A stretch of 64,000 bases of DNA from Trissonchulus latispiculum (Eukaryota; Nematoda; Enoplea; Enoplida; Ironidae), in the NCBI GenBank assembly GCA_030248195.1, contig JASAND010011024.1, forward strand, positions 1-64,000, written 5' to 3'. The notes below the pieces were generated by a model. The model did not search any database. It saw only the letters and a program-made list of their open reading frames with translations, and had not been told where the DNA came from. The position numbers and the translations under genes were made by a program. This document shows positions 23,055-34,753 of the stretch, piece by piece (position 1 is the stretch's first letter; each line of letters begins with the position of its first letter).

Positions 23055-24168
23055 TATATATGGCAACTCTGCCAGGGCGTTTTGCCAGCTTGATGAAAAT
23101 CACCGTTACTTTGCGACATTTCGCCAAATAATGTCAGCAGCCGTTCGCTTTTGCGTGAAATGTATGTTCGGGTATATACGTACATATATGACTCCCACCC
23201 AACCATTTGATATATAATTAAATGACCGTCCAAACTGAAAACGTATGTGGGTAGCGCAAACTTAGCTTGCGAAAGCTGGCTTAGGGTAATGTTAAAGATC
23301 CAGCTGGAAGAGAAATGTTAGAGGAATCAAGAAGTCAAAAACCTAGAAAGGCTGCTAAAAACGGGGGAAAAGCCAAGATAACATGTCAGAGAACGCGTAC
23401 ACTTCAAATTAAAGCAACAAGAGTTATAGACGGATAAGATGGCACTACGTATATTTGAATATGGCAATCAACAGTTAAGTAACAGATCACGCAATAAGAC
23501 TCCCGAACCATCTCAAGCTTCTATAAACCAAACGCCTGCTGAAATGGCTGGCTAGTTAGCACTGACAGACAGAAGACAATCTTGGTCAAAACTAGCTACG
23601 TCATTTTAACTGTGGGTTCCGCGTGTTTGGGAAGTAGAAAGAAAAAGTCATGACTCTACATGAAACATCCACAAAATCGAAGCTTATTAGACAACAGAGA
23701 CACGGATCACAAACTACGAAAAAGAGATGGACATATCAATTCTGAGTGAACACGAAGAGAACGGAAGAATCTTTAACATAGAGCCATCATTGAACGCTTT
23801 TCAAGAGTATGTTAAGCTCAACAAGCTTACTCCTGTTGAGTTGAAAGCAGAGACAGGGTATGTAACTGGTGCTGGAAGAAAGGCATTTATAGGGTGCATG
23901 GGTTTTGGCATATACGTAAGTCTATGCTAGGTAAAAGGACTGATTCATAAGGGCAGCACAGGTGTTGGTTGTTCCTAAAGCAAGCATGTATACAAATGTC
24001 TCTGCGTTCAACAGGAATGTCGGAAACTGGAACACTAGCGGAAGACCGTTGTATATATATTATCCCAGTATATATATATATATATATATATACCTTGAAA
24101 GCAAGTTAAGCAGAATATGGGTATAAAATATGTGTGTGTCGCTGAAGAAGCATGAAGTATGAAGTATT
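23055..24168. other. Mostly featureless; one possible exon-like ORF
   Basis: 23727-23930 is open for 67 codons (MDISILSEHEENGRIFNIEP and onward), and a GTATGTAACTGG donor-like site follows the ETG codons at about 23860. There is no recognised homology. A (TA)n tract lies at 24069-24092. Confidence 0.3.
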
Positions 24169-25008
24169 TAGAGACCTTCACGGGCCTGAATTTTCAGGCC
24201 CGGCCCGGCCCGGCCCATAAAAATTTCACCTCGGCCCGGCCCGGCCCGGCCCATTTGAAAAATTTTCGACCCCGGCCCGGCCCGGCCCGCTCCAACTTAG
24301 GCCCGGCCCGTAAGCTCAAAAGTTAGGCCCGGCCCGGGCCCGTTTTTGCTAATTTTCTGTCGTTAACCAAAATAAAAGGAAGGGTTTAAAATGCATATAA
24401 TTTTATTCCTCGTCACAGGTACCATTTTTAAACGATTTCTCGTAGCTCATGTTTATTTAGAGCGATTAAGAACAGTCAGCGGTTCCGTTCTTGGTTATAG
24501 GGAAGAATTCACTGACTGACCAGTGACCAGTTTCGATGATTGAAATATAACTTGCAATTAAGGTATAAGGAAGAAGGTATACTTTCCAAATATTAAAAAT
24601 AATTATATAAATAACTAAATTTCAGATGCTAATGTACAAATTCTAGCTAAAAGTTAAGTTAAATAAACGCAAATGAGCTAAGTACATACGCCAGTAACTC
24701 TGAAAGAGAAAGTAAATCAAGTCAGATCGGAATAAAAGAGCAATGATTATTCAAAATTATATTTGGAAAAGAATAAAATCTCGAGTATAAATTGCCGAAA
24801 CTAAAAAGAAGACAAAACCTTCAAATGAAAATAGCAGGCCCGGCCCGGAGCCCGGCCCGTTCTAGTACTCGGCCCGGCCCGGCCCGGCCCGCACCCAAAT
24901 TTGTCCTACCTCGGCCGTTTCACCTTAGGCCCGGCCCCCCCCGGCCCGCGGGTCGGGCCGGGCCGGGCCGGGCCGGGCCTTGCTTACGGGCCTGAGTGAA
25001 GGTCTCTA
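24169..25008. mobile_element. hAT-like MITE with GGCCC-repeat subtermini (copy 1)
   Basis: It begins TAGAGACCTTCACGGGCCTG and ends with the inverse, CAGGCCCGT-type, in GTGAAGGTCTCTA. The subterminal regions are arrays of GGCCCGGCCC, and the AT-rich core has no ORF. Flanks share AAGTAT. Copy 2 at 29830-30543 is nearly identical in the core, including GGAAGAATTCACTGACTGAC. The TAGAG tip and 8-bp duplication (clear in copy 2) fit hAT. Confidence 0.85.
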
Positions 25009-25049
25009 AAGTATATTACTGAGTATGAATATTTTCGTCCTGATTCGAA

Positions 25050-26146
25050 ATTTTCCGACCATATTCATTGTTTTGGGGACAGTATCCCTTTGAGCTTATC
25101 AAAGCAACAGAATACGAAATGAATAGATTCCTAACTTTCTGGTATAGTCGTATACAACCGGATCTTCAAGCATATGCCTGGGTAGCCACCTTAAAAGCAT
25201 GGACAATCACAGAACTGAAATCCTATTCGAAGTTTGAAATGTGCAAGTCGCAAGTAAATCATAGGGGTCCAAATTTTTACGTGATAAACTCTATGGAGCA
25301 TGCTCTATATATTTATGCATAAATTTCCTAGCTGCACGTATCTTTGGCTTAGAATCGTGGATGAGTTTTTGTGAATTCGATCACAAACATATTTTTGTTA
25401 CTGAAGCTATACAAGGGCCATCGACATTCGACATAAAATTTACATCATATGTAGAGGGAAGCATTACTGTTGTACACCGAACTTCTTTTGTGAAAATGCC
25501 AGCAAAAATTTGGTTTTTAAGAACCTTTACAGATAGACACATATACAGTTAATTCCTTTATGGCGCGTTAATTAAAATACAGTCAATATAGACTAGGACA
25601 GCTCATCAGCTATGGACGAAATTTGTACCAATGAAGCAAAAGTAACCTAAGGCTGAAACAAAATTAATCCAAACTTAAGCTAAGTGCTAATATAGTTTAT
25701 CAACCAAGCAGGTGAAATTAGATACAACCTTTTTAATAGAAGGCACACAGTGCGAGTCTACAGAAAATGAATCTAACGACGTCAGCACCACATAGCTTTT
25801 TATCCGAGGTAATTTGTGTAAAACGCTTATGAAGAACAAGACAAAAAAGACAGGGCAGTTTAAATGCAAATTGGGTAACATAGACATCGGCAATGTCAAA
25901 GGAGAAGATGATCTGCGCAGGAATAAATCAGCTGTTCCAGAAAACATAACGGTTCAAAATAAGGATAGAACCAGCGGATGCAAAAACAAGCAGAAACATA
26001 ACACATTATATAGCTACACAGGAGTCCTATTAGGACCACCCCATATCCACACCCCCTCTCCACGCACAAAGATTCACCAAGACCGCCGAATTTCTGTTTG
26101 TGCAATGACCATGTGGGCAAAGGGACAATTCTTCGATTTGAATTAG
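25050..26146 (+). other. Cluster of unassigned open frames, possible old gene or transposon relic
   Basis: Three stretches look more protein-like than neighbouring noise. They are 25068-25322 (YPFELIKATEYEMNRFLTFW and WVATLKAWTITELKSY), 25361-25552 (CEFDHKHIFVTEAIQGPSTF) and 25814-26146 (KKTGQFKCKLGNIDIGNVKG, then DDLRRNKSAVPENITVQNK). They are on the + strand in different frames, and weak acceptor-like sites precede the first (GGGGACAG) and second (TTTGGCTTAG). I recognise no domain and cannot show that they are joined. They could be exons of one gene, a decayed element, or chance. Confidence 0.25.
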
Positions 26147-26208
26147 ATCTTTCGAGGTGGCGGTACCACTACCGGGGTGGACTTTGAACAGATACTGTGC
26201 AATAAAAA

Positions 26209-26435
26209 CTTGGGTCTTGTCTCGTTAACCCCCCCCCAGTACTCAAAATCCTTAAAACTTGACCAAATGAGCTAAAATTTGATGTGGGTATGTTTTCGAC
26301 CACGCTGAGTTCGAATATCGCAATGCGATATTCGAACTCAGCGTGGTCGAAAACATACCCACACCAAATTTTAGCTCATTTGGTCAAGTTTTAAGGATTT
26401 TGAGTACTGGAGGGGGTAAACGAGACAAGACCCAA
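26209..26435. mobile_element. Near-perfect 227-bp hairpin MITE
   Basis: The sequence from TTGGGTCTTGTCTCGTTAAC (26210 on) folds back on CGAGACAAGACCCAA (to 26435) around the centre GCAATGC at 26320-26326. Mismatches occur mainly at the C run (26229-26237), which faces GGAGGGGG on the other side. Such fold-back MITEs have almost no loop. No target duplication was identified. Confidence 0.8.
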
Positions 26436-27585
26436 AAATTTAATCAATCGGCTTGAAGTGTGGCACATCTCTTCTTTATCATGTTTTGCAGCAAATGCGC
26501 TTGCCTGCAACGTTGCGGGGGCTGGCTTGCTGTCTACACAAGAGGAAATGTATTAAAAGTTTTGAAATTAAATATCTCCTTCATTCCTTAATGATTTTGT
26601 TTGAAATTTTCCATGCAAGCTTTATTAATTTTAATTTATACGCCTATTTATACGCCGTATTTTCAGTTTTTCGTAAAAGTGCATTTTCGATTTTTTGGCT
26701 TATTTTAAAATATTGTAAATTCTATATCTTGCTTACTACAGTGTTTTTCCAAAAACAAAGAAAACTGTCTCAGCGTTATACCGATGTGAACCATATCTGG
26801 GAAAATTTGGTCAGGTTTGATTGAAGCAGTGACGAGAAAATCATAAACAAAGAATTCGCAACTTTTCATTGTTTGCTTAGGTTTTAGGAATTCGCTATGC
26901 TTTCAATCAGCTGGATAGTGTTTTTTGTTAAATAATACACATAAGCATCACAGTGACAACCTCTAAAACACAACAAATATAATTTTTGTATTAGTTCTTA
27001 CATTACATTGCTTGTGCAAACGGTCAAAGTAAATCAGCCATATGTAAAATCATCTGTAACTTTTGATAGAAACGACGTACAGAAGAGATATGCACATCCT
27101 TTTAAAACGCTCTTTGTGCTCTTTCATATGGTAGATTCAAATGTAATATATAAGGCTTAAATAAAATTTTGATTATTTGCGGATGCGCGAAGCCAGGATG
27201 GTAGCCAGCCAATTATACACTCTCTGACACAAATACTTAGCGCAAAGATACATAGCCTGCAAACCAAACTTGCTTTTCTCAATGTTTTGTCAAGATTGCT
27301 TCATCCATGGAAAAATTATTTAGTAAATCCCGGAAGTGGTACTACCACCTTAATGCTCCAGAAAATCTGTCAAATGCATTGTAGACATATATAAAATTTT
27401 GCAACTTGGGCTTACTTTCTCTCGTGAAACCAAAATAAATGTTCGTACGTAGTATATGGTGTTACTTGACTCCATGAACTTGGGATTATTTCTGATCTTC
27501 AGTATACCGGTGGGATGGGATGGGATGGAAAGAAAATTTTTCAAGTGGGATGGGATGGGATGAACCCTTGCAAAAAAATCCCATT
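26436..27585. other. No gene seen; GGGAT repeats at the end
   Basis: AT-rich sequence without recognisable coding. 27510-27562 contains two clusters of GTGGGATGGGATGGGATG. An open frame at 26453-26824 is hydrophobic and low-complexity, with no recognisable domain. Confidence 0.35.
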
Positions 27586-29818
27586 CGTCAACTCTGTCGA
27601 GCACTGTGCCAGCTCAATACTAAACGAAGCTCGTCAAGTTTGGTATCGCTGGAGTCTACACGACGGGTACAAGTTGCAAAAAGTTTTGGTCAAAATTTTC
27701 AACTTTGAAAATTTTCGCTTCCGGACAAGTTAGGTCCATTTTTTCTGTGTAAGTCAGGCTTGGAAAACGCAATTTTTTGCAGAGGTGTTTGAAAGATGTG
27801 GACGTTTTCAGCCGGAAAAGTTTATATTTTCTGAATGCCGATATGGTCCCATGTGCCCCGCGCTATATTTTTTCGCTACCCGGCCCGGCATGCCACCTGT
27901 GCGGCCGGCCAAAAGTGAGCTCACGGCGTTTTTGGCCAAAAAACGGCCATTTTGTGTCAAGCCTACAGGGCTCTAGAAAGCACTTAGAGACAAGCGGTAT
28001 ATTGCATGAAGAAGTAAGGAGGGGATACTAGTGCATAAAGTTGGAAGTTTTTTATTGAGGTCCTGGACCGTTCTGGCGGCCGGCCCAAAAAATTTAGAAA
28101 TCCCCACTTCACAGGAAATAGTCAAAAAGGTTAAACATACTATGTAAATTAGGTGTGTAGATAGCTTGGACATGGCAAATTTATATAGTTACATCGACAG
28201 TATAGTTTGCATCTGGTTGCGCTGCAGTAGAGTGCTGCTGAAGTACAGCACGGCCTATAACTAGCTACAGATATGTTGCAATCGTCTGAAATTTTGCACA
28301 TAACTGCGGAAGGGATTACAAATCGTGCCGTATTAGTTTCCATCATTGGCAGTATAAATAGCATCTGGTTGCAATGCAGTACTGCTGAGTACTTTAAGTT
28401 TTTTCATTGACAGTATATATTTTGCATCTCGTTGCGCTGCGGATGTGCTGCGGATGCGGAAGTATATACTGCACGGCCTATAACTAGTTACTAGTTAGAT
28501 AAGTTACAATCGTTTGAAATTTTGCATTCAAGTGTAGAAGCAGAGTATGCATTCGAAACGGTGTTATCATTCTGCCAAGTTCGAGAGCAAGCAGGAAAGT
28601 GGGACTTTTTAAGCTTTTTTTGTTATTTTGCTTCCGTTGACATATGTATATATAATTAATTACTGACGGAATTTTCAAAGCTTCTTTTATGATTTAACAT
28701 GCTTACTTACGTTTAACTGAGAGCTTTGAAAATGAAATAGGACAAAATAAAAATGCTCTGATGGAGCATGAAAAATGCAATATGGGTGACATTAAGTTGT
28801 ATATAAATGGACAGAGGACTAGGTTTGAAAACGTTAATATATATGGGAGGGAGGGACAGGTTATAAATGTCAGGACTAGGTTTAAAGTGCACTAATATGG
28901 ACCAGCTTCGCTGAACAACCCATATTCGCGGAAACTGCCAAGACCGATGCTGGCGGAAATTCTTCAGTAACAGTTTACCAACTCTGAGTCTGGAAACGCC
29001 TGCAGCGCAGTGGTTTCTTGCTGCGCTACAAGTGAAGGATCATGTCAAGTCTAGAGCTTGAAAAAATAAGCTCTAGCACCTTATTTCGTAAATCCTTTCT
29101 GGGCAATTTACCGAGACTGTCAAGGGGTGGTCGCTTGTCTGGTGGAGCTACCACACCTCAAACAAAATTTTGCTGGGCCCGGCCCGGTCCGCTGGCAGAA
29201 TTTTTCGGCCCGGCCCGGCCCATTGCAAAATTCGGCCCTTCCCTAACAAAAGAAAAATTCCAAAATTTTGCTAACAAGATTATTTCAAAAGAATTTAGAA
29301 TTTTGCAATGGGCCGGGCCGGGCCGGGCCGAAAAATTCTGCCAGCGGACCGGGCAGGGCAAAACAAAATTTTGTTTGAGGTGTGGTAGCTCCACCAGACA
29401 AGCGACCACCCCTTGACAGTCTCGGTAAATTGCCCAGAAAGGGTTTACGAAATAAGGTGCTAGAGCTTATTTTTTCAAGCTCTAGACTTGACATGATCCT
29501 CCAGCTGTAGCGCAGCAAGAAACCACTGCGCTGCAGGTGGTTCCAGACTCAGAGTTATGCTCACAAATTGGTAAACTGTTACTGAAGAATTTCCACCAGC
29601 ATCGGTCTTGGCAGTTTCCGCGAATATGGTTGTTCAGCGAAGCTGGTCCATATTAGTACGCTTAAAACCTAGTCCTCCTTGCATTTACAACCTGCCCCTC
29701 CCTCCCATCCCATAATAACGTTTTAAAACCTAGTCCTCTGTCCATTTACAACCTAACGTCACCCATACTGCATTTTACATGCTCCATCGGAGCATTTTTA
29801 TTCTTGTACGTAAAAACA
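27586..29818. mobile_element. FB2 composite foldback element, copy 1
   Basis: Collinear with 44340-46920. Part one (27586-28150) shares GTTTTGGTCAAAATTTTCAA, GGCCGGCC-rich patches and TAGTCAAAAA. Part two (28190-28510) has repeats of GTAGAGTGCTGCTGAAGTAC followed by CACGGCCTATAACTAG. Part three (28741-29818) is a large hairpin. The element has no credible ORF; open frames in the hairpin are mirror reads of the arms. Confidence 0.7.
28741..29818. repeat. Inverted repeat (about 0.5 kb arms) of FB2 copy 1
   Basis: AATAAAAATGCTCTGATGGA on the left pairs with CTCCATCGGAGCATTTTTAT on the right. Internal pairs include TAAGCTCTAGCACCTTATTT (29068) with its complement (29451), and GGCCCGGCCC with GGGCCGGGCC around the centre near 29255. 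Both arms include CTTCGCTGAACAACCCATAT or its complement, as in copy 2 at 46195-46920. Confidence 0.85.
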
Positions 29819-29829
29819 GACGTGCATAT

Positions 29830-30543
29830 TAGAGACCTTCACGGGCCTGAATTTCCAGGCCCGGGCCGGCCCGGCCCGTAAAAATTTCACCTCGGCCCGG
29901 CCCGTTTGAAAAATTTTCGACCTCGGCCCGGCCCGGCCCGGCCCGGCCCGGCCCGTAAGCTCAAAAATTTAGTCCCGGCCCGGCCCGGGCCCGTTTTTGC
30001 TAATTTTCTGTCGTTAACCAAAATAAAAGTAAGGGTTTAAAATGCATATAATTTTATTCCTCGTCGCAGATACCATTTTTAAACGATTGCTCGTAGCTCA
30101 TGTTTATTTAGAGCGATTAAGAACAGTCAGCGGTTCTGTTCTTGGTTATAGGGAAGAATTCACTGACTGACCACTTTCGATGATTCAAATATAACTTGCA
30201 ATTAAGGTGTAAGGAAGAAGGTATACTTTCCAAATATTTAAAATAATTATATATATAAATAACTAAATTTCAGATGCTAATGTACAAATTCTAGCTAAAA
30301 GTTAAGTTAAATAAACGCAAATGAGCAAGTACATACGCCAGTAACTCTGAAAGAGAAAGTAAATCAAGTCAGATCAGAACAAAAGAGCAATGATTATTCA
30401 AAATTATATTTGGAAAAGAATAAAATCTGCAGTATAAATTGCCGAAACTAAAAAGAAGACAAAACCTTCATATGAAAATAGCAGGCCCGGCCCGGCCGCG
30501 GGCTGGGCCGGGCCGGGCTTACGGGCCTGAGTGAAGGTCTCTA
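29830..30543. mobile_element. hAT-like MITE with GGCCC-repeat subtermini (copy 2)
   Basis: Flanked by GTGCATAT (29822-29829) and GTGCATAC (30544-30551), 7 of 8 identical. The tips are TAGAGACCTTCACGGGCCTG and its inverse. The core matches copy 1 (24169-25008) almost base for base, but the right GGCCC array is much shorter. Confidence 0.88.
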
Positions 30544-31417
30544 GTGCATACCATAAAATTAGCCAACACAAAAAAGAAAATCCGACAAAAGACAGCTATC
30601 TCATCTTCAATAAAGCCTAAATTGCTCCACCAAAGCTGAAAACTATGGATTAGAGACGTAGTGAAAAGCCAGACCATTTTAATAGATCTGTATACGTATG
30701 AAATGTATACATTATAAATGAATGTTAGTGTGTGACTCTGAGGACCATGGTGGCAACCAAGGCTCAAAGAGGGGGAAAGGGGGAGCACTGAGCTCAAATC
30801 CAAAGCGAGTACGTAGAACAAAGATACCAGAAAGCACAAAACAAAAATCCTAACTCATTCTCTGTTTTCACAAATGGGATAATATATCTGGGTGTCAGTC
30901 AAGCACAACAGAGAGATCTCCCTATAATTCTCTGGACACAGAGACGCACAATACTCTCACAGTGTCCTACTCAAGCTAAAATAGAGTTAAACAGAATATA
31001 CATAGAACTCGGAAGAGTGAATAGGAAGAAACGTCTCCATAACTATATACATCTATTGCGTAAGTATATATGCAGATAATTCACAATTCCCGTTTTGGTG
31101 CTTTGTTGTTGACTATATAAGGGAGACAGAAAAAACAAGGCATTACACAGAACAGCATTTTCACCACTATCCATAATTAAAGCCAGAGTTTTTGACTGCA
31201 AAATTTCTCAGCTCAGAATCTCCATACTTAAAGCTGTCAGGCTAAGAAAAGAACCTTTTAATAAAATAGGCAAACTCATACAACTGAATGGATTCTAAGA
31301 TCTGAATGTATACAAAATGCGTAAATTATAAATAAACACACATTTAAGTTTGTTAGCTATATATAGAAACTTGGGCGAAGCACTCACTAATATTCAAAGT
31401 GCAATTACACATAACAT
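30544..31417. other. No gene seen
   Basis: AT-rich sequence with many stops in all frames. No recognised repeat. Confidence 0.35.
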
Positions 31418-31488
31418 AACAGGATATCCGTTAACGCAAAATAGGCGGACGTCCGGATATAAAGAAATATCCAGTGCCCATCACTAAT
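31418..31488. mobile_element. Solo end of the 9709-10098 MITE family
   Basis: Contains GGATATCCGTTAACGCAAAA, then AAATATCCAGTGCCCATCACTA, the right end of the element at 9709-10098. The left end is absent. Confidence 0.65.
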
Positions 31489-33235
31489 ATAATATATATA
31501 CAAGTAACAGAAATGCTCCGCACAAATGGGGATAATTGTGTGTTGGGCCTCATGTCTATCCTCTAAATTCCGGTTGAGAAAGTAAAGGCAAAAATCCGAC
31601 ACCGTAACTTTTGGTGGATGGTTCCATGGCGAAAGTTGTTCTGTTCGCTTCGGGCTTTCATTTGAAACCAAATTTGACCACGTTTAAAAAATTTTATGTT
31701 TAAATCAAAATCGCCTAAGTCCCCACCCCACCCCACCCCACCACAGCAGACTATAGCCACTTTGGATACGCAGTTCTATGACAAAACTTGCTCAGCTCAC
31801 TTAGAGCTCTCATTTGATACCAAATTTGACCACTTTTGAAAAATTTTATTTTTCACCCAAAATCGCCTAAGTCCCCACCCCACCCCACCACAGCACTCTA
31901 CAGCCACTTTGAGCATGCAATTCTATGACAAAAGTTGCTCAGCGCACTTAGGGTTTTCATCTGGTACCAAATTTGACCACTTTTGAAAAATTTTATTTTG
32001 GACCACCTGACCCCTCAGACGGTCAAGTGGAGCCAGCCCAGCAAAATGGGTGCGTTGTACAGCAAAACGGACACCGGAAATGAACTGGGCGCACCAGAAA
32101 ACCCCTATAGAGAAAGTTTTGAGAGGCCAAGTAGAGCCTAGTATGGACCTCCAGCACAGCACACTTCAGCCCCTTTGGATACGTAGTTCTATGACAAAAG
32201 TTGCTCAGATCACTTAGGGCTTTCATTTGATACCAAATGTGACCACTTTTGAAAAATTTGATTTTTGGCTGACCACTTGATCCCCCACCTGACTGACCAT
32301 TCAAACTGGAACCAGTCCAGCAAAATAGGTAAGACTGAAGCAAAAAGGGCTGGGCGCACCAGAAAACCCCTATAGATAAAGTTTTGAGAGGCCAGGTAAA
32401 GCCTACTATGGACCTCCAGGAAGCGGTTTCCGACTTGACCCTTCCGACGGCAAAATAGAACCAGCCCAGCAAAATAGGTATGTCGGACGGCAAAACGGAT
32501 ACCGGGAATGAGCTGGGCGCACCAGAAAACCCCTATAGATAAAGTTTTGAGAGGCCAGGTAAAGCCTACTATGGACCTCCAGGAAGCGGTTTCCGACTTG
32601 ACCCTCCCGACGGCAAAGTGAAACCAGCCCAGCAAGATGGGTGGGTCTGACGGTAAAACTGACTGCGGGAATCGATTCTTCGTGCCAGAAAACCCTTGTA
32701 TGGAAGATTTGAGCTTTCAAAGTTGAATAGATAGCGAGAAATTTCGATTTTTCATTTTTCGAATTTTCGCCATCTTTGACGGGCCACTGTGGTCGCTAGG
32801 GAAGAGATAGAGACCCGCAACCAGAACCGTTAGTTAGTTCAATATATGTAATTTCTGAATATAGAAAGAAATTAGTTCCAGCTCGTAATGTTCGACCTGA
32901 GCGACGACCACAAAATGGTCACTTTTCGCTCTGAGCCGACTTTGCGGCGCCACTGCGGCGCTGTGGCACAGCTGCGACGCTGTGGCGCAAAAAGTAGCGA
33001 TTCTTAAATTCTTTAGAGGATACTACTAGACCCTATACCCCTTTAGGTTGGCCTGGCCCACCGCTGTAGATCACGTGAAAGCGGCGAACATTATGTACAA
33101 TACAACCATCAAATAGTAGAAACCGGAAAAAACATCGCCGCCATAACCGGTCCGGGGTGCAACTTTTTAACGGTAAGTGATACGGGGCTGAAACTCCGCA
33201 TATATATATACTAAACTCCATGTGCTCTACAATTT

Positions 33236-33318
33236 GCGCATGAAATCTGCGCAGGATCTGCGCAGGATTTTGCGCAGCTTCTGCGCAGGATTTTGCGCAG
33301 CTTCTGCGCAGCTTATTT
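33236..33318. repeat. CTGCGCAG cluster (7 or so words)
   Basis: The palindrome CTGCGCAG occurs in quick succession with GATTTTG spacers. It is the longest of the four clusters. Confidence 0.7.
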
Positions 33319-33342
33319 TACACTGTCTCCAGCACTTTTCAC

Positions 33343-33380
33343 ACATATTATAGGGGTCACTGCCGTGACCCCTATGATAC
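33343..33380. other. Hairpin module GGGGTCAC-TGCC-GTGACCCC (compensated stem)
   Basis: Compared with GGGGTCGC...GCGACCCC at 11380 and 16309, one G:C stem pair is replaced by A:T on both sides, so pairing is preserved. Confidence 0.75.
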
Positions 33381-33928
33381 ATACGTAGTTTATGACGGTA
33401 ATCATATTACCCATCCCGTACCTATAATTAGCTGGCACCAGCCAAATACAATTTTGCTTTCATCAAGACTATACAGCCACTAGTTTATGATATGAGCACC
33501 TAGGCCTAACAATTAAGAACACGCTCATTTTTCTGCTGTTTTTCACATTCACTATTTAGGACAATAATAAAGAAATAATCAAATGCTAACTCAAATTTAC
33601 GGAAGAAGTATATAATTGATTTGTGCATGTTAGCCATAAGTTTGTTAATAATCTGTTTTGTTGTAGATGTTCAGTAGCGTAGGTACAAAAAATTTTCAGG
33701 GAGGGGCGGTTTTGACCGAGGACTTTTGAGAGGGGGTTAAAATTTTCTATTTTGCGTAACAATTACATGCACACTGCGTATTATAACTGCAAGTTGTCAT
33801 ATTAATTCAAGTCTTCTATGGTTCATGTTTTCGACTTGTTACAACTGAAAGCGATACCCTAAGTCCCAAATGAGGGGTCTGGGGGGCAGAGCCTCCCAGA
33901 AGTTGAGAAATTTTTTAAATTTCGCCAT

Positions 33929-34562
33929 TGTTTACGACCTATGTCAGACCTATTGTAGAATATAATTCTGTAATTTGGAACCCTCGCTTTAAAAAAGATA
34001 TCATTGCTGTTGAAAGTGTTCAAAAGCGTTTCACGAAAAGAGTTCCTGGACTGGCGGGGAAGTCATACAGTGAAAGACTTAAAATTCTCGGACTAGACAG
34101 TCTCGAGTTGAGAAGAATTAGAGCTGACCTTTTTCAATGTTTTCGGATTGTTAGAGGTTTAGATAATATCAACTTTTCGGACTATTTTACCTACAGGCAT
34201 AACAGAGGTTTAAGGGGTCATAACTTTATGTTGGGTATTCCAAAGTTTCGCAAGGATGCAAAGAAATTTTTTTTCGGCAGCAGGGTTGTCAAAGTGTGGA
34301 ATAGTTTGCCGTCTGAACTTGTGAATTTAACATCATTACAAGCGTTCAAGACCAAGCTTAAAACTGTTGACCTTAAAGCATTTTGTAAAGTATATTAGTG
34401 GTTTCTGAATGCACTTGTATATGTATTTGACAGTACAAATTTTACCTGACTGATTCCTTGGATACACGTTAGCAGTTGTTGTCAACTCTGTGTAATCCTG
34501 TTCAGTAATGTTTTATCACTAATTAGTGTTATTTTACAGAATAAACCTTTTTGTTTGTTTGT
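33929..34562 (+). mobile_element. 5'-truncated LINE insertion (CR1/Jockey-like 3' end)
   Basis: The host MITE sequence CGCCATT...AAACGCTATTG is interrupted exactly here, by comparison with the uninterrupted copy near 14976-14998. The insert contains the RT C-terminal coding fragment, about 150 bp of 3' UTR and a terminal (TTTG)n tail at 34546-34562. An AATAAA signal lies at 34541. It is strongly 5'-truncated, as is usual for LINEs. Confidence 0.82.
33931..34398 (+). pseudogene. LINE reverse transcriptase C-terminal domain (partial)
   Basis: This is a 156-codon open frame with no ATG of its own (the frame enters from the insertion boundary). It reads YVRPIVEYNSVIWNPRFKKD, ESVQKRFTKRVPGL, LGLDSLELRRIRADLFQCF and VVKVWNSLPSELVNLTSLQA, the highly typical segment C-terminal to the RT of CR1/Jockey LINEs. 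The frame is intact to a TAG stop, so the insertion is fairly young. The catalytic RT and endonuclease domains are missing. Confidence 0.88.
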
Positions 34563-34753
34563 AAACGCTATTGAAACATTTAAATCTTTGCAATGATTTA
34601 TCAAGTGTCTAACAACGTTTTGTGCATTTATATATTTGCTATTCTCTACATTTACTGTCTTGTCTGAAAACTCAAACTATTAAGATGCTCCCATTAAGAA
34701 CTGCGTATTCTGATCATATCACCCAATTATGGCAAGGCTGATGATGTTGGGAC

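Larger units (their letters stand above)
31489..33385. mobile_element. Third FB1-family copy (single arm with tip)
   Basis: The tip CAAGTAACAGAAATGCTCCG followed by TGTGTTGGGCC is the inverse of the right FB1 tip (13200-13260). It then runs through 147-bp-type units (31640-32010), 163-bp-type units mixed with 147-type (32010-32650), the ACTTTTCGCTCTGAGCCGAC segment, the CTGCGCAG cluster (33236-33318) and the ATAGGGG hairpin (33343-33380). The opposite arm is missing. It shows where the left tip of the main FB1 should lie. Confidence 0.8.

Noticed and set aside
29042..29518. Two similar open frames on opposite strands in the FB2 hairpin
   Set aside because: They are the same arm read twice because of the inverted repeat, and include GGCCC repeat translation.
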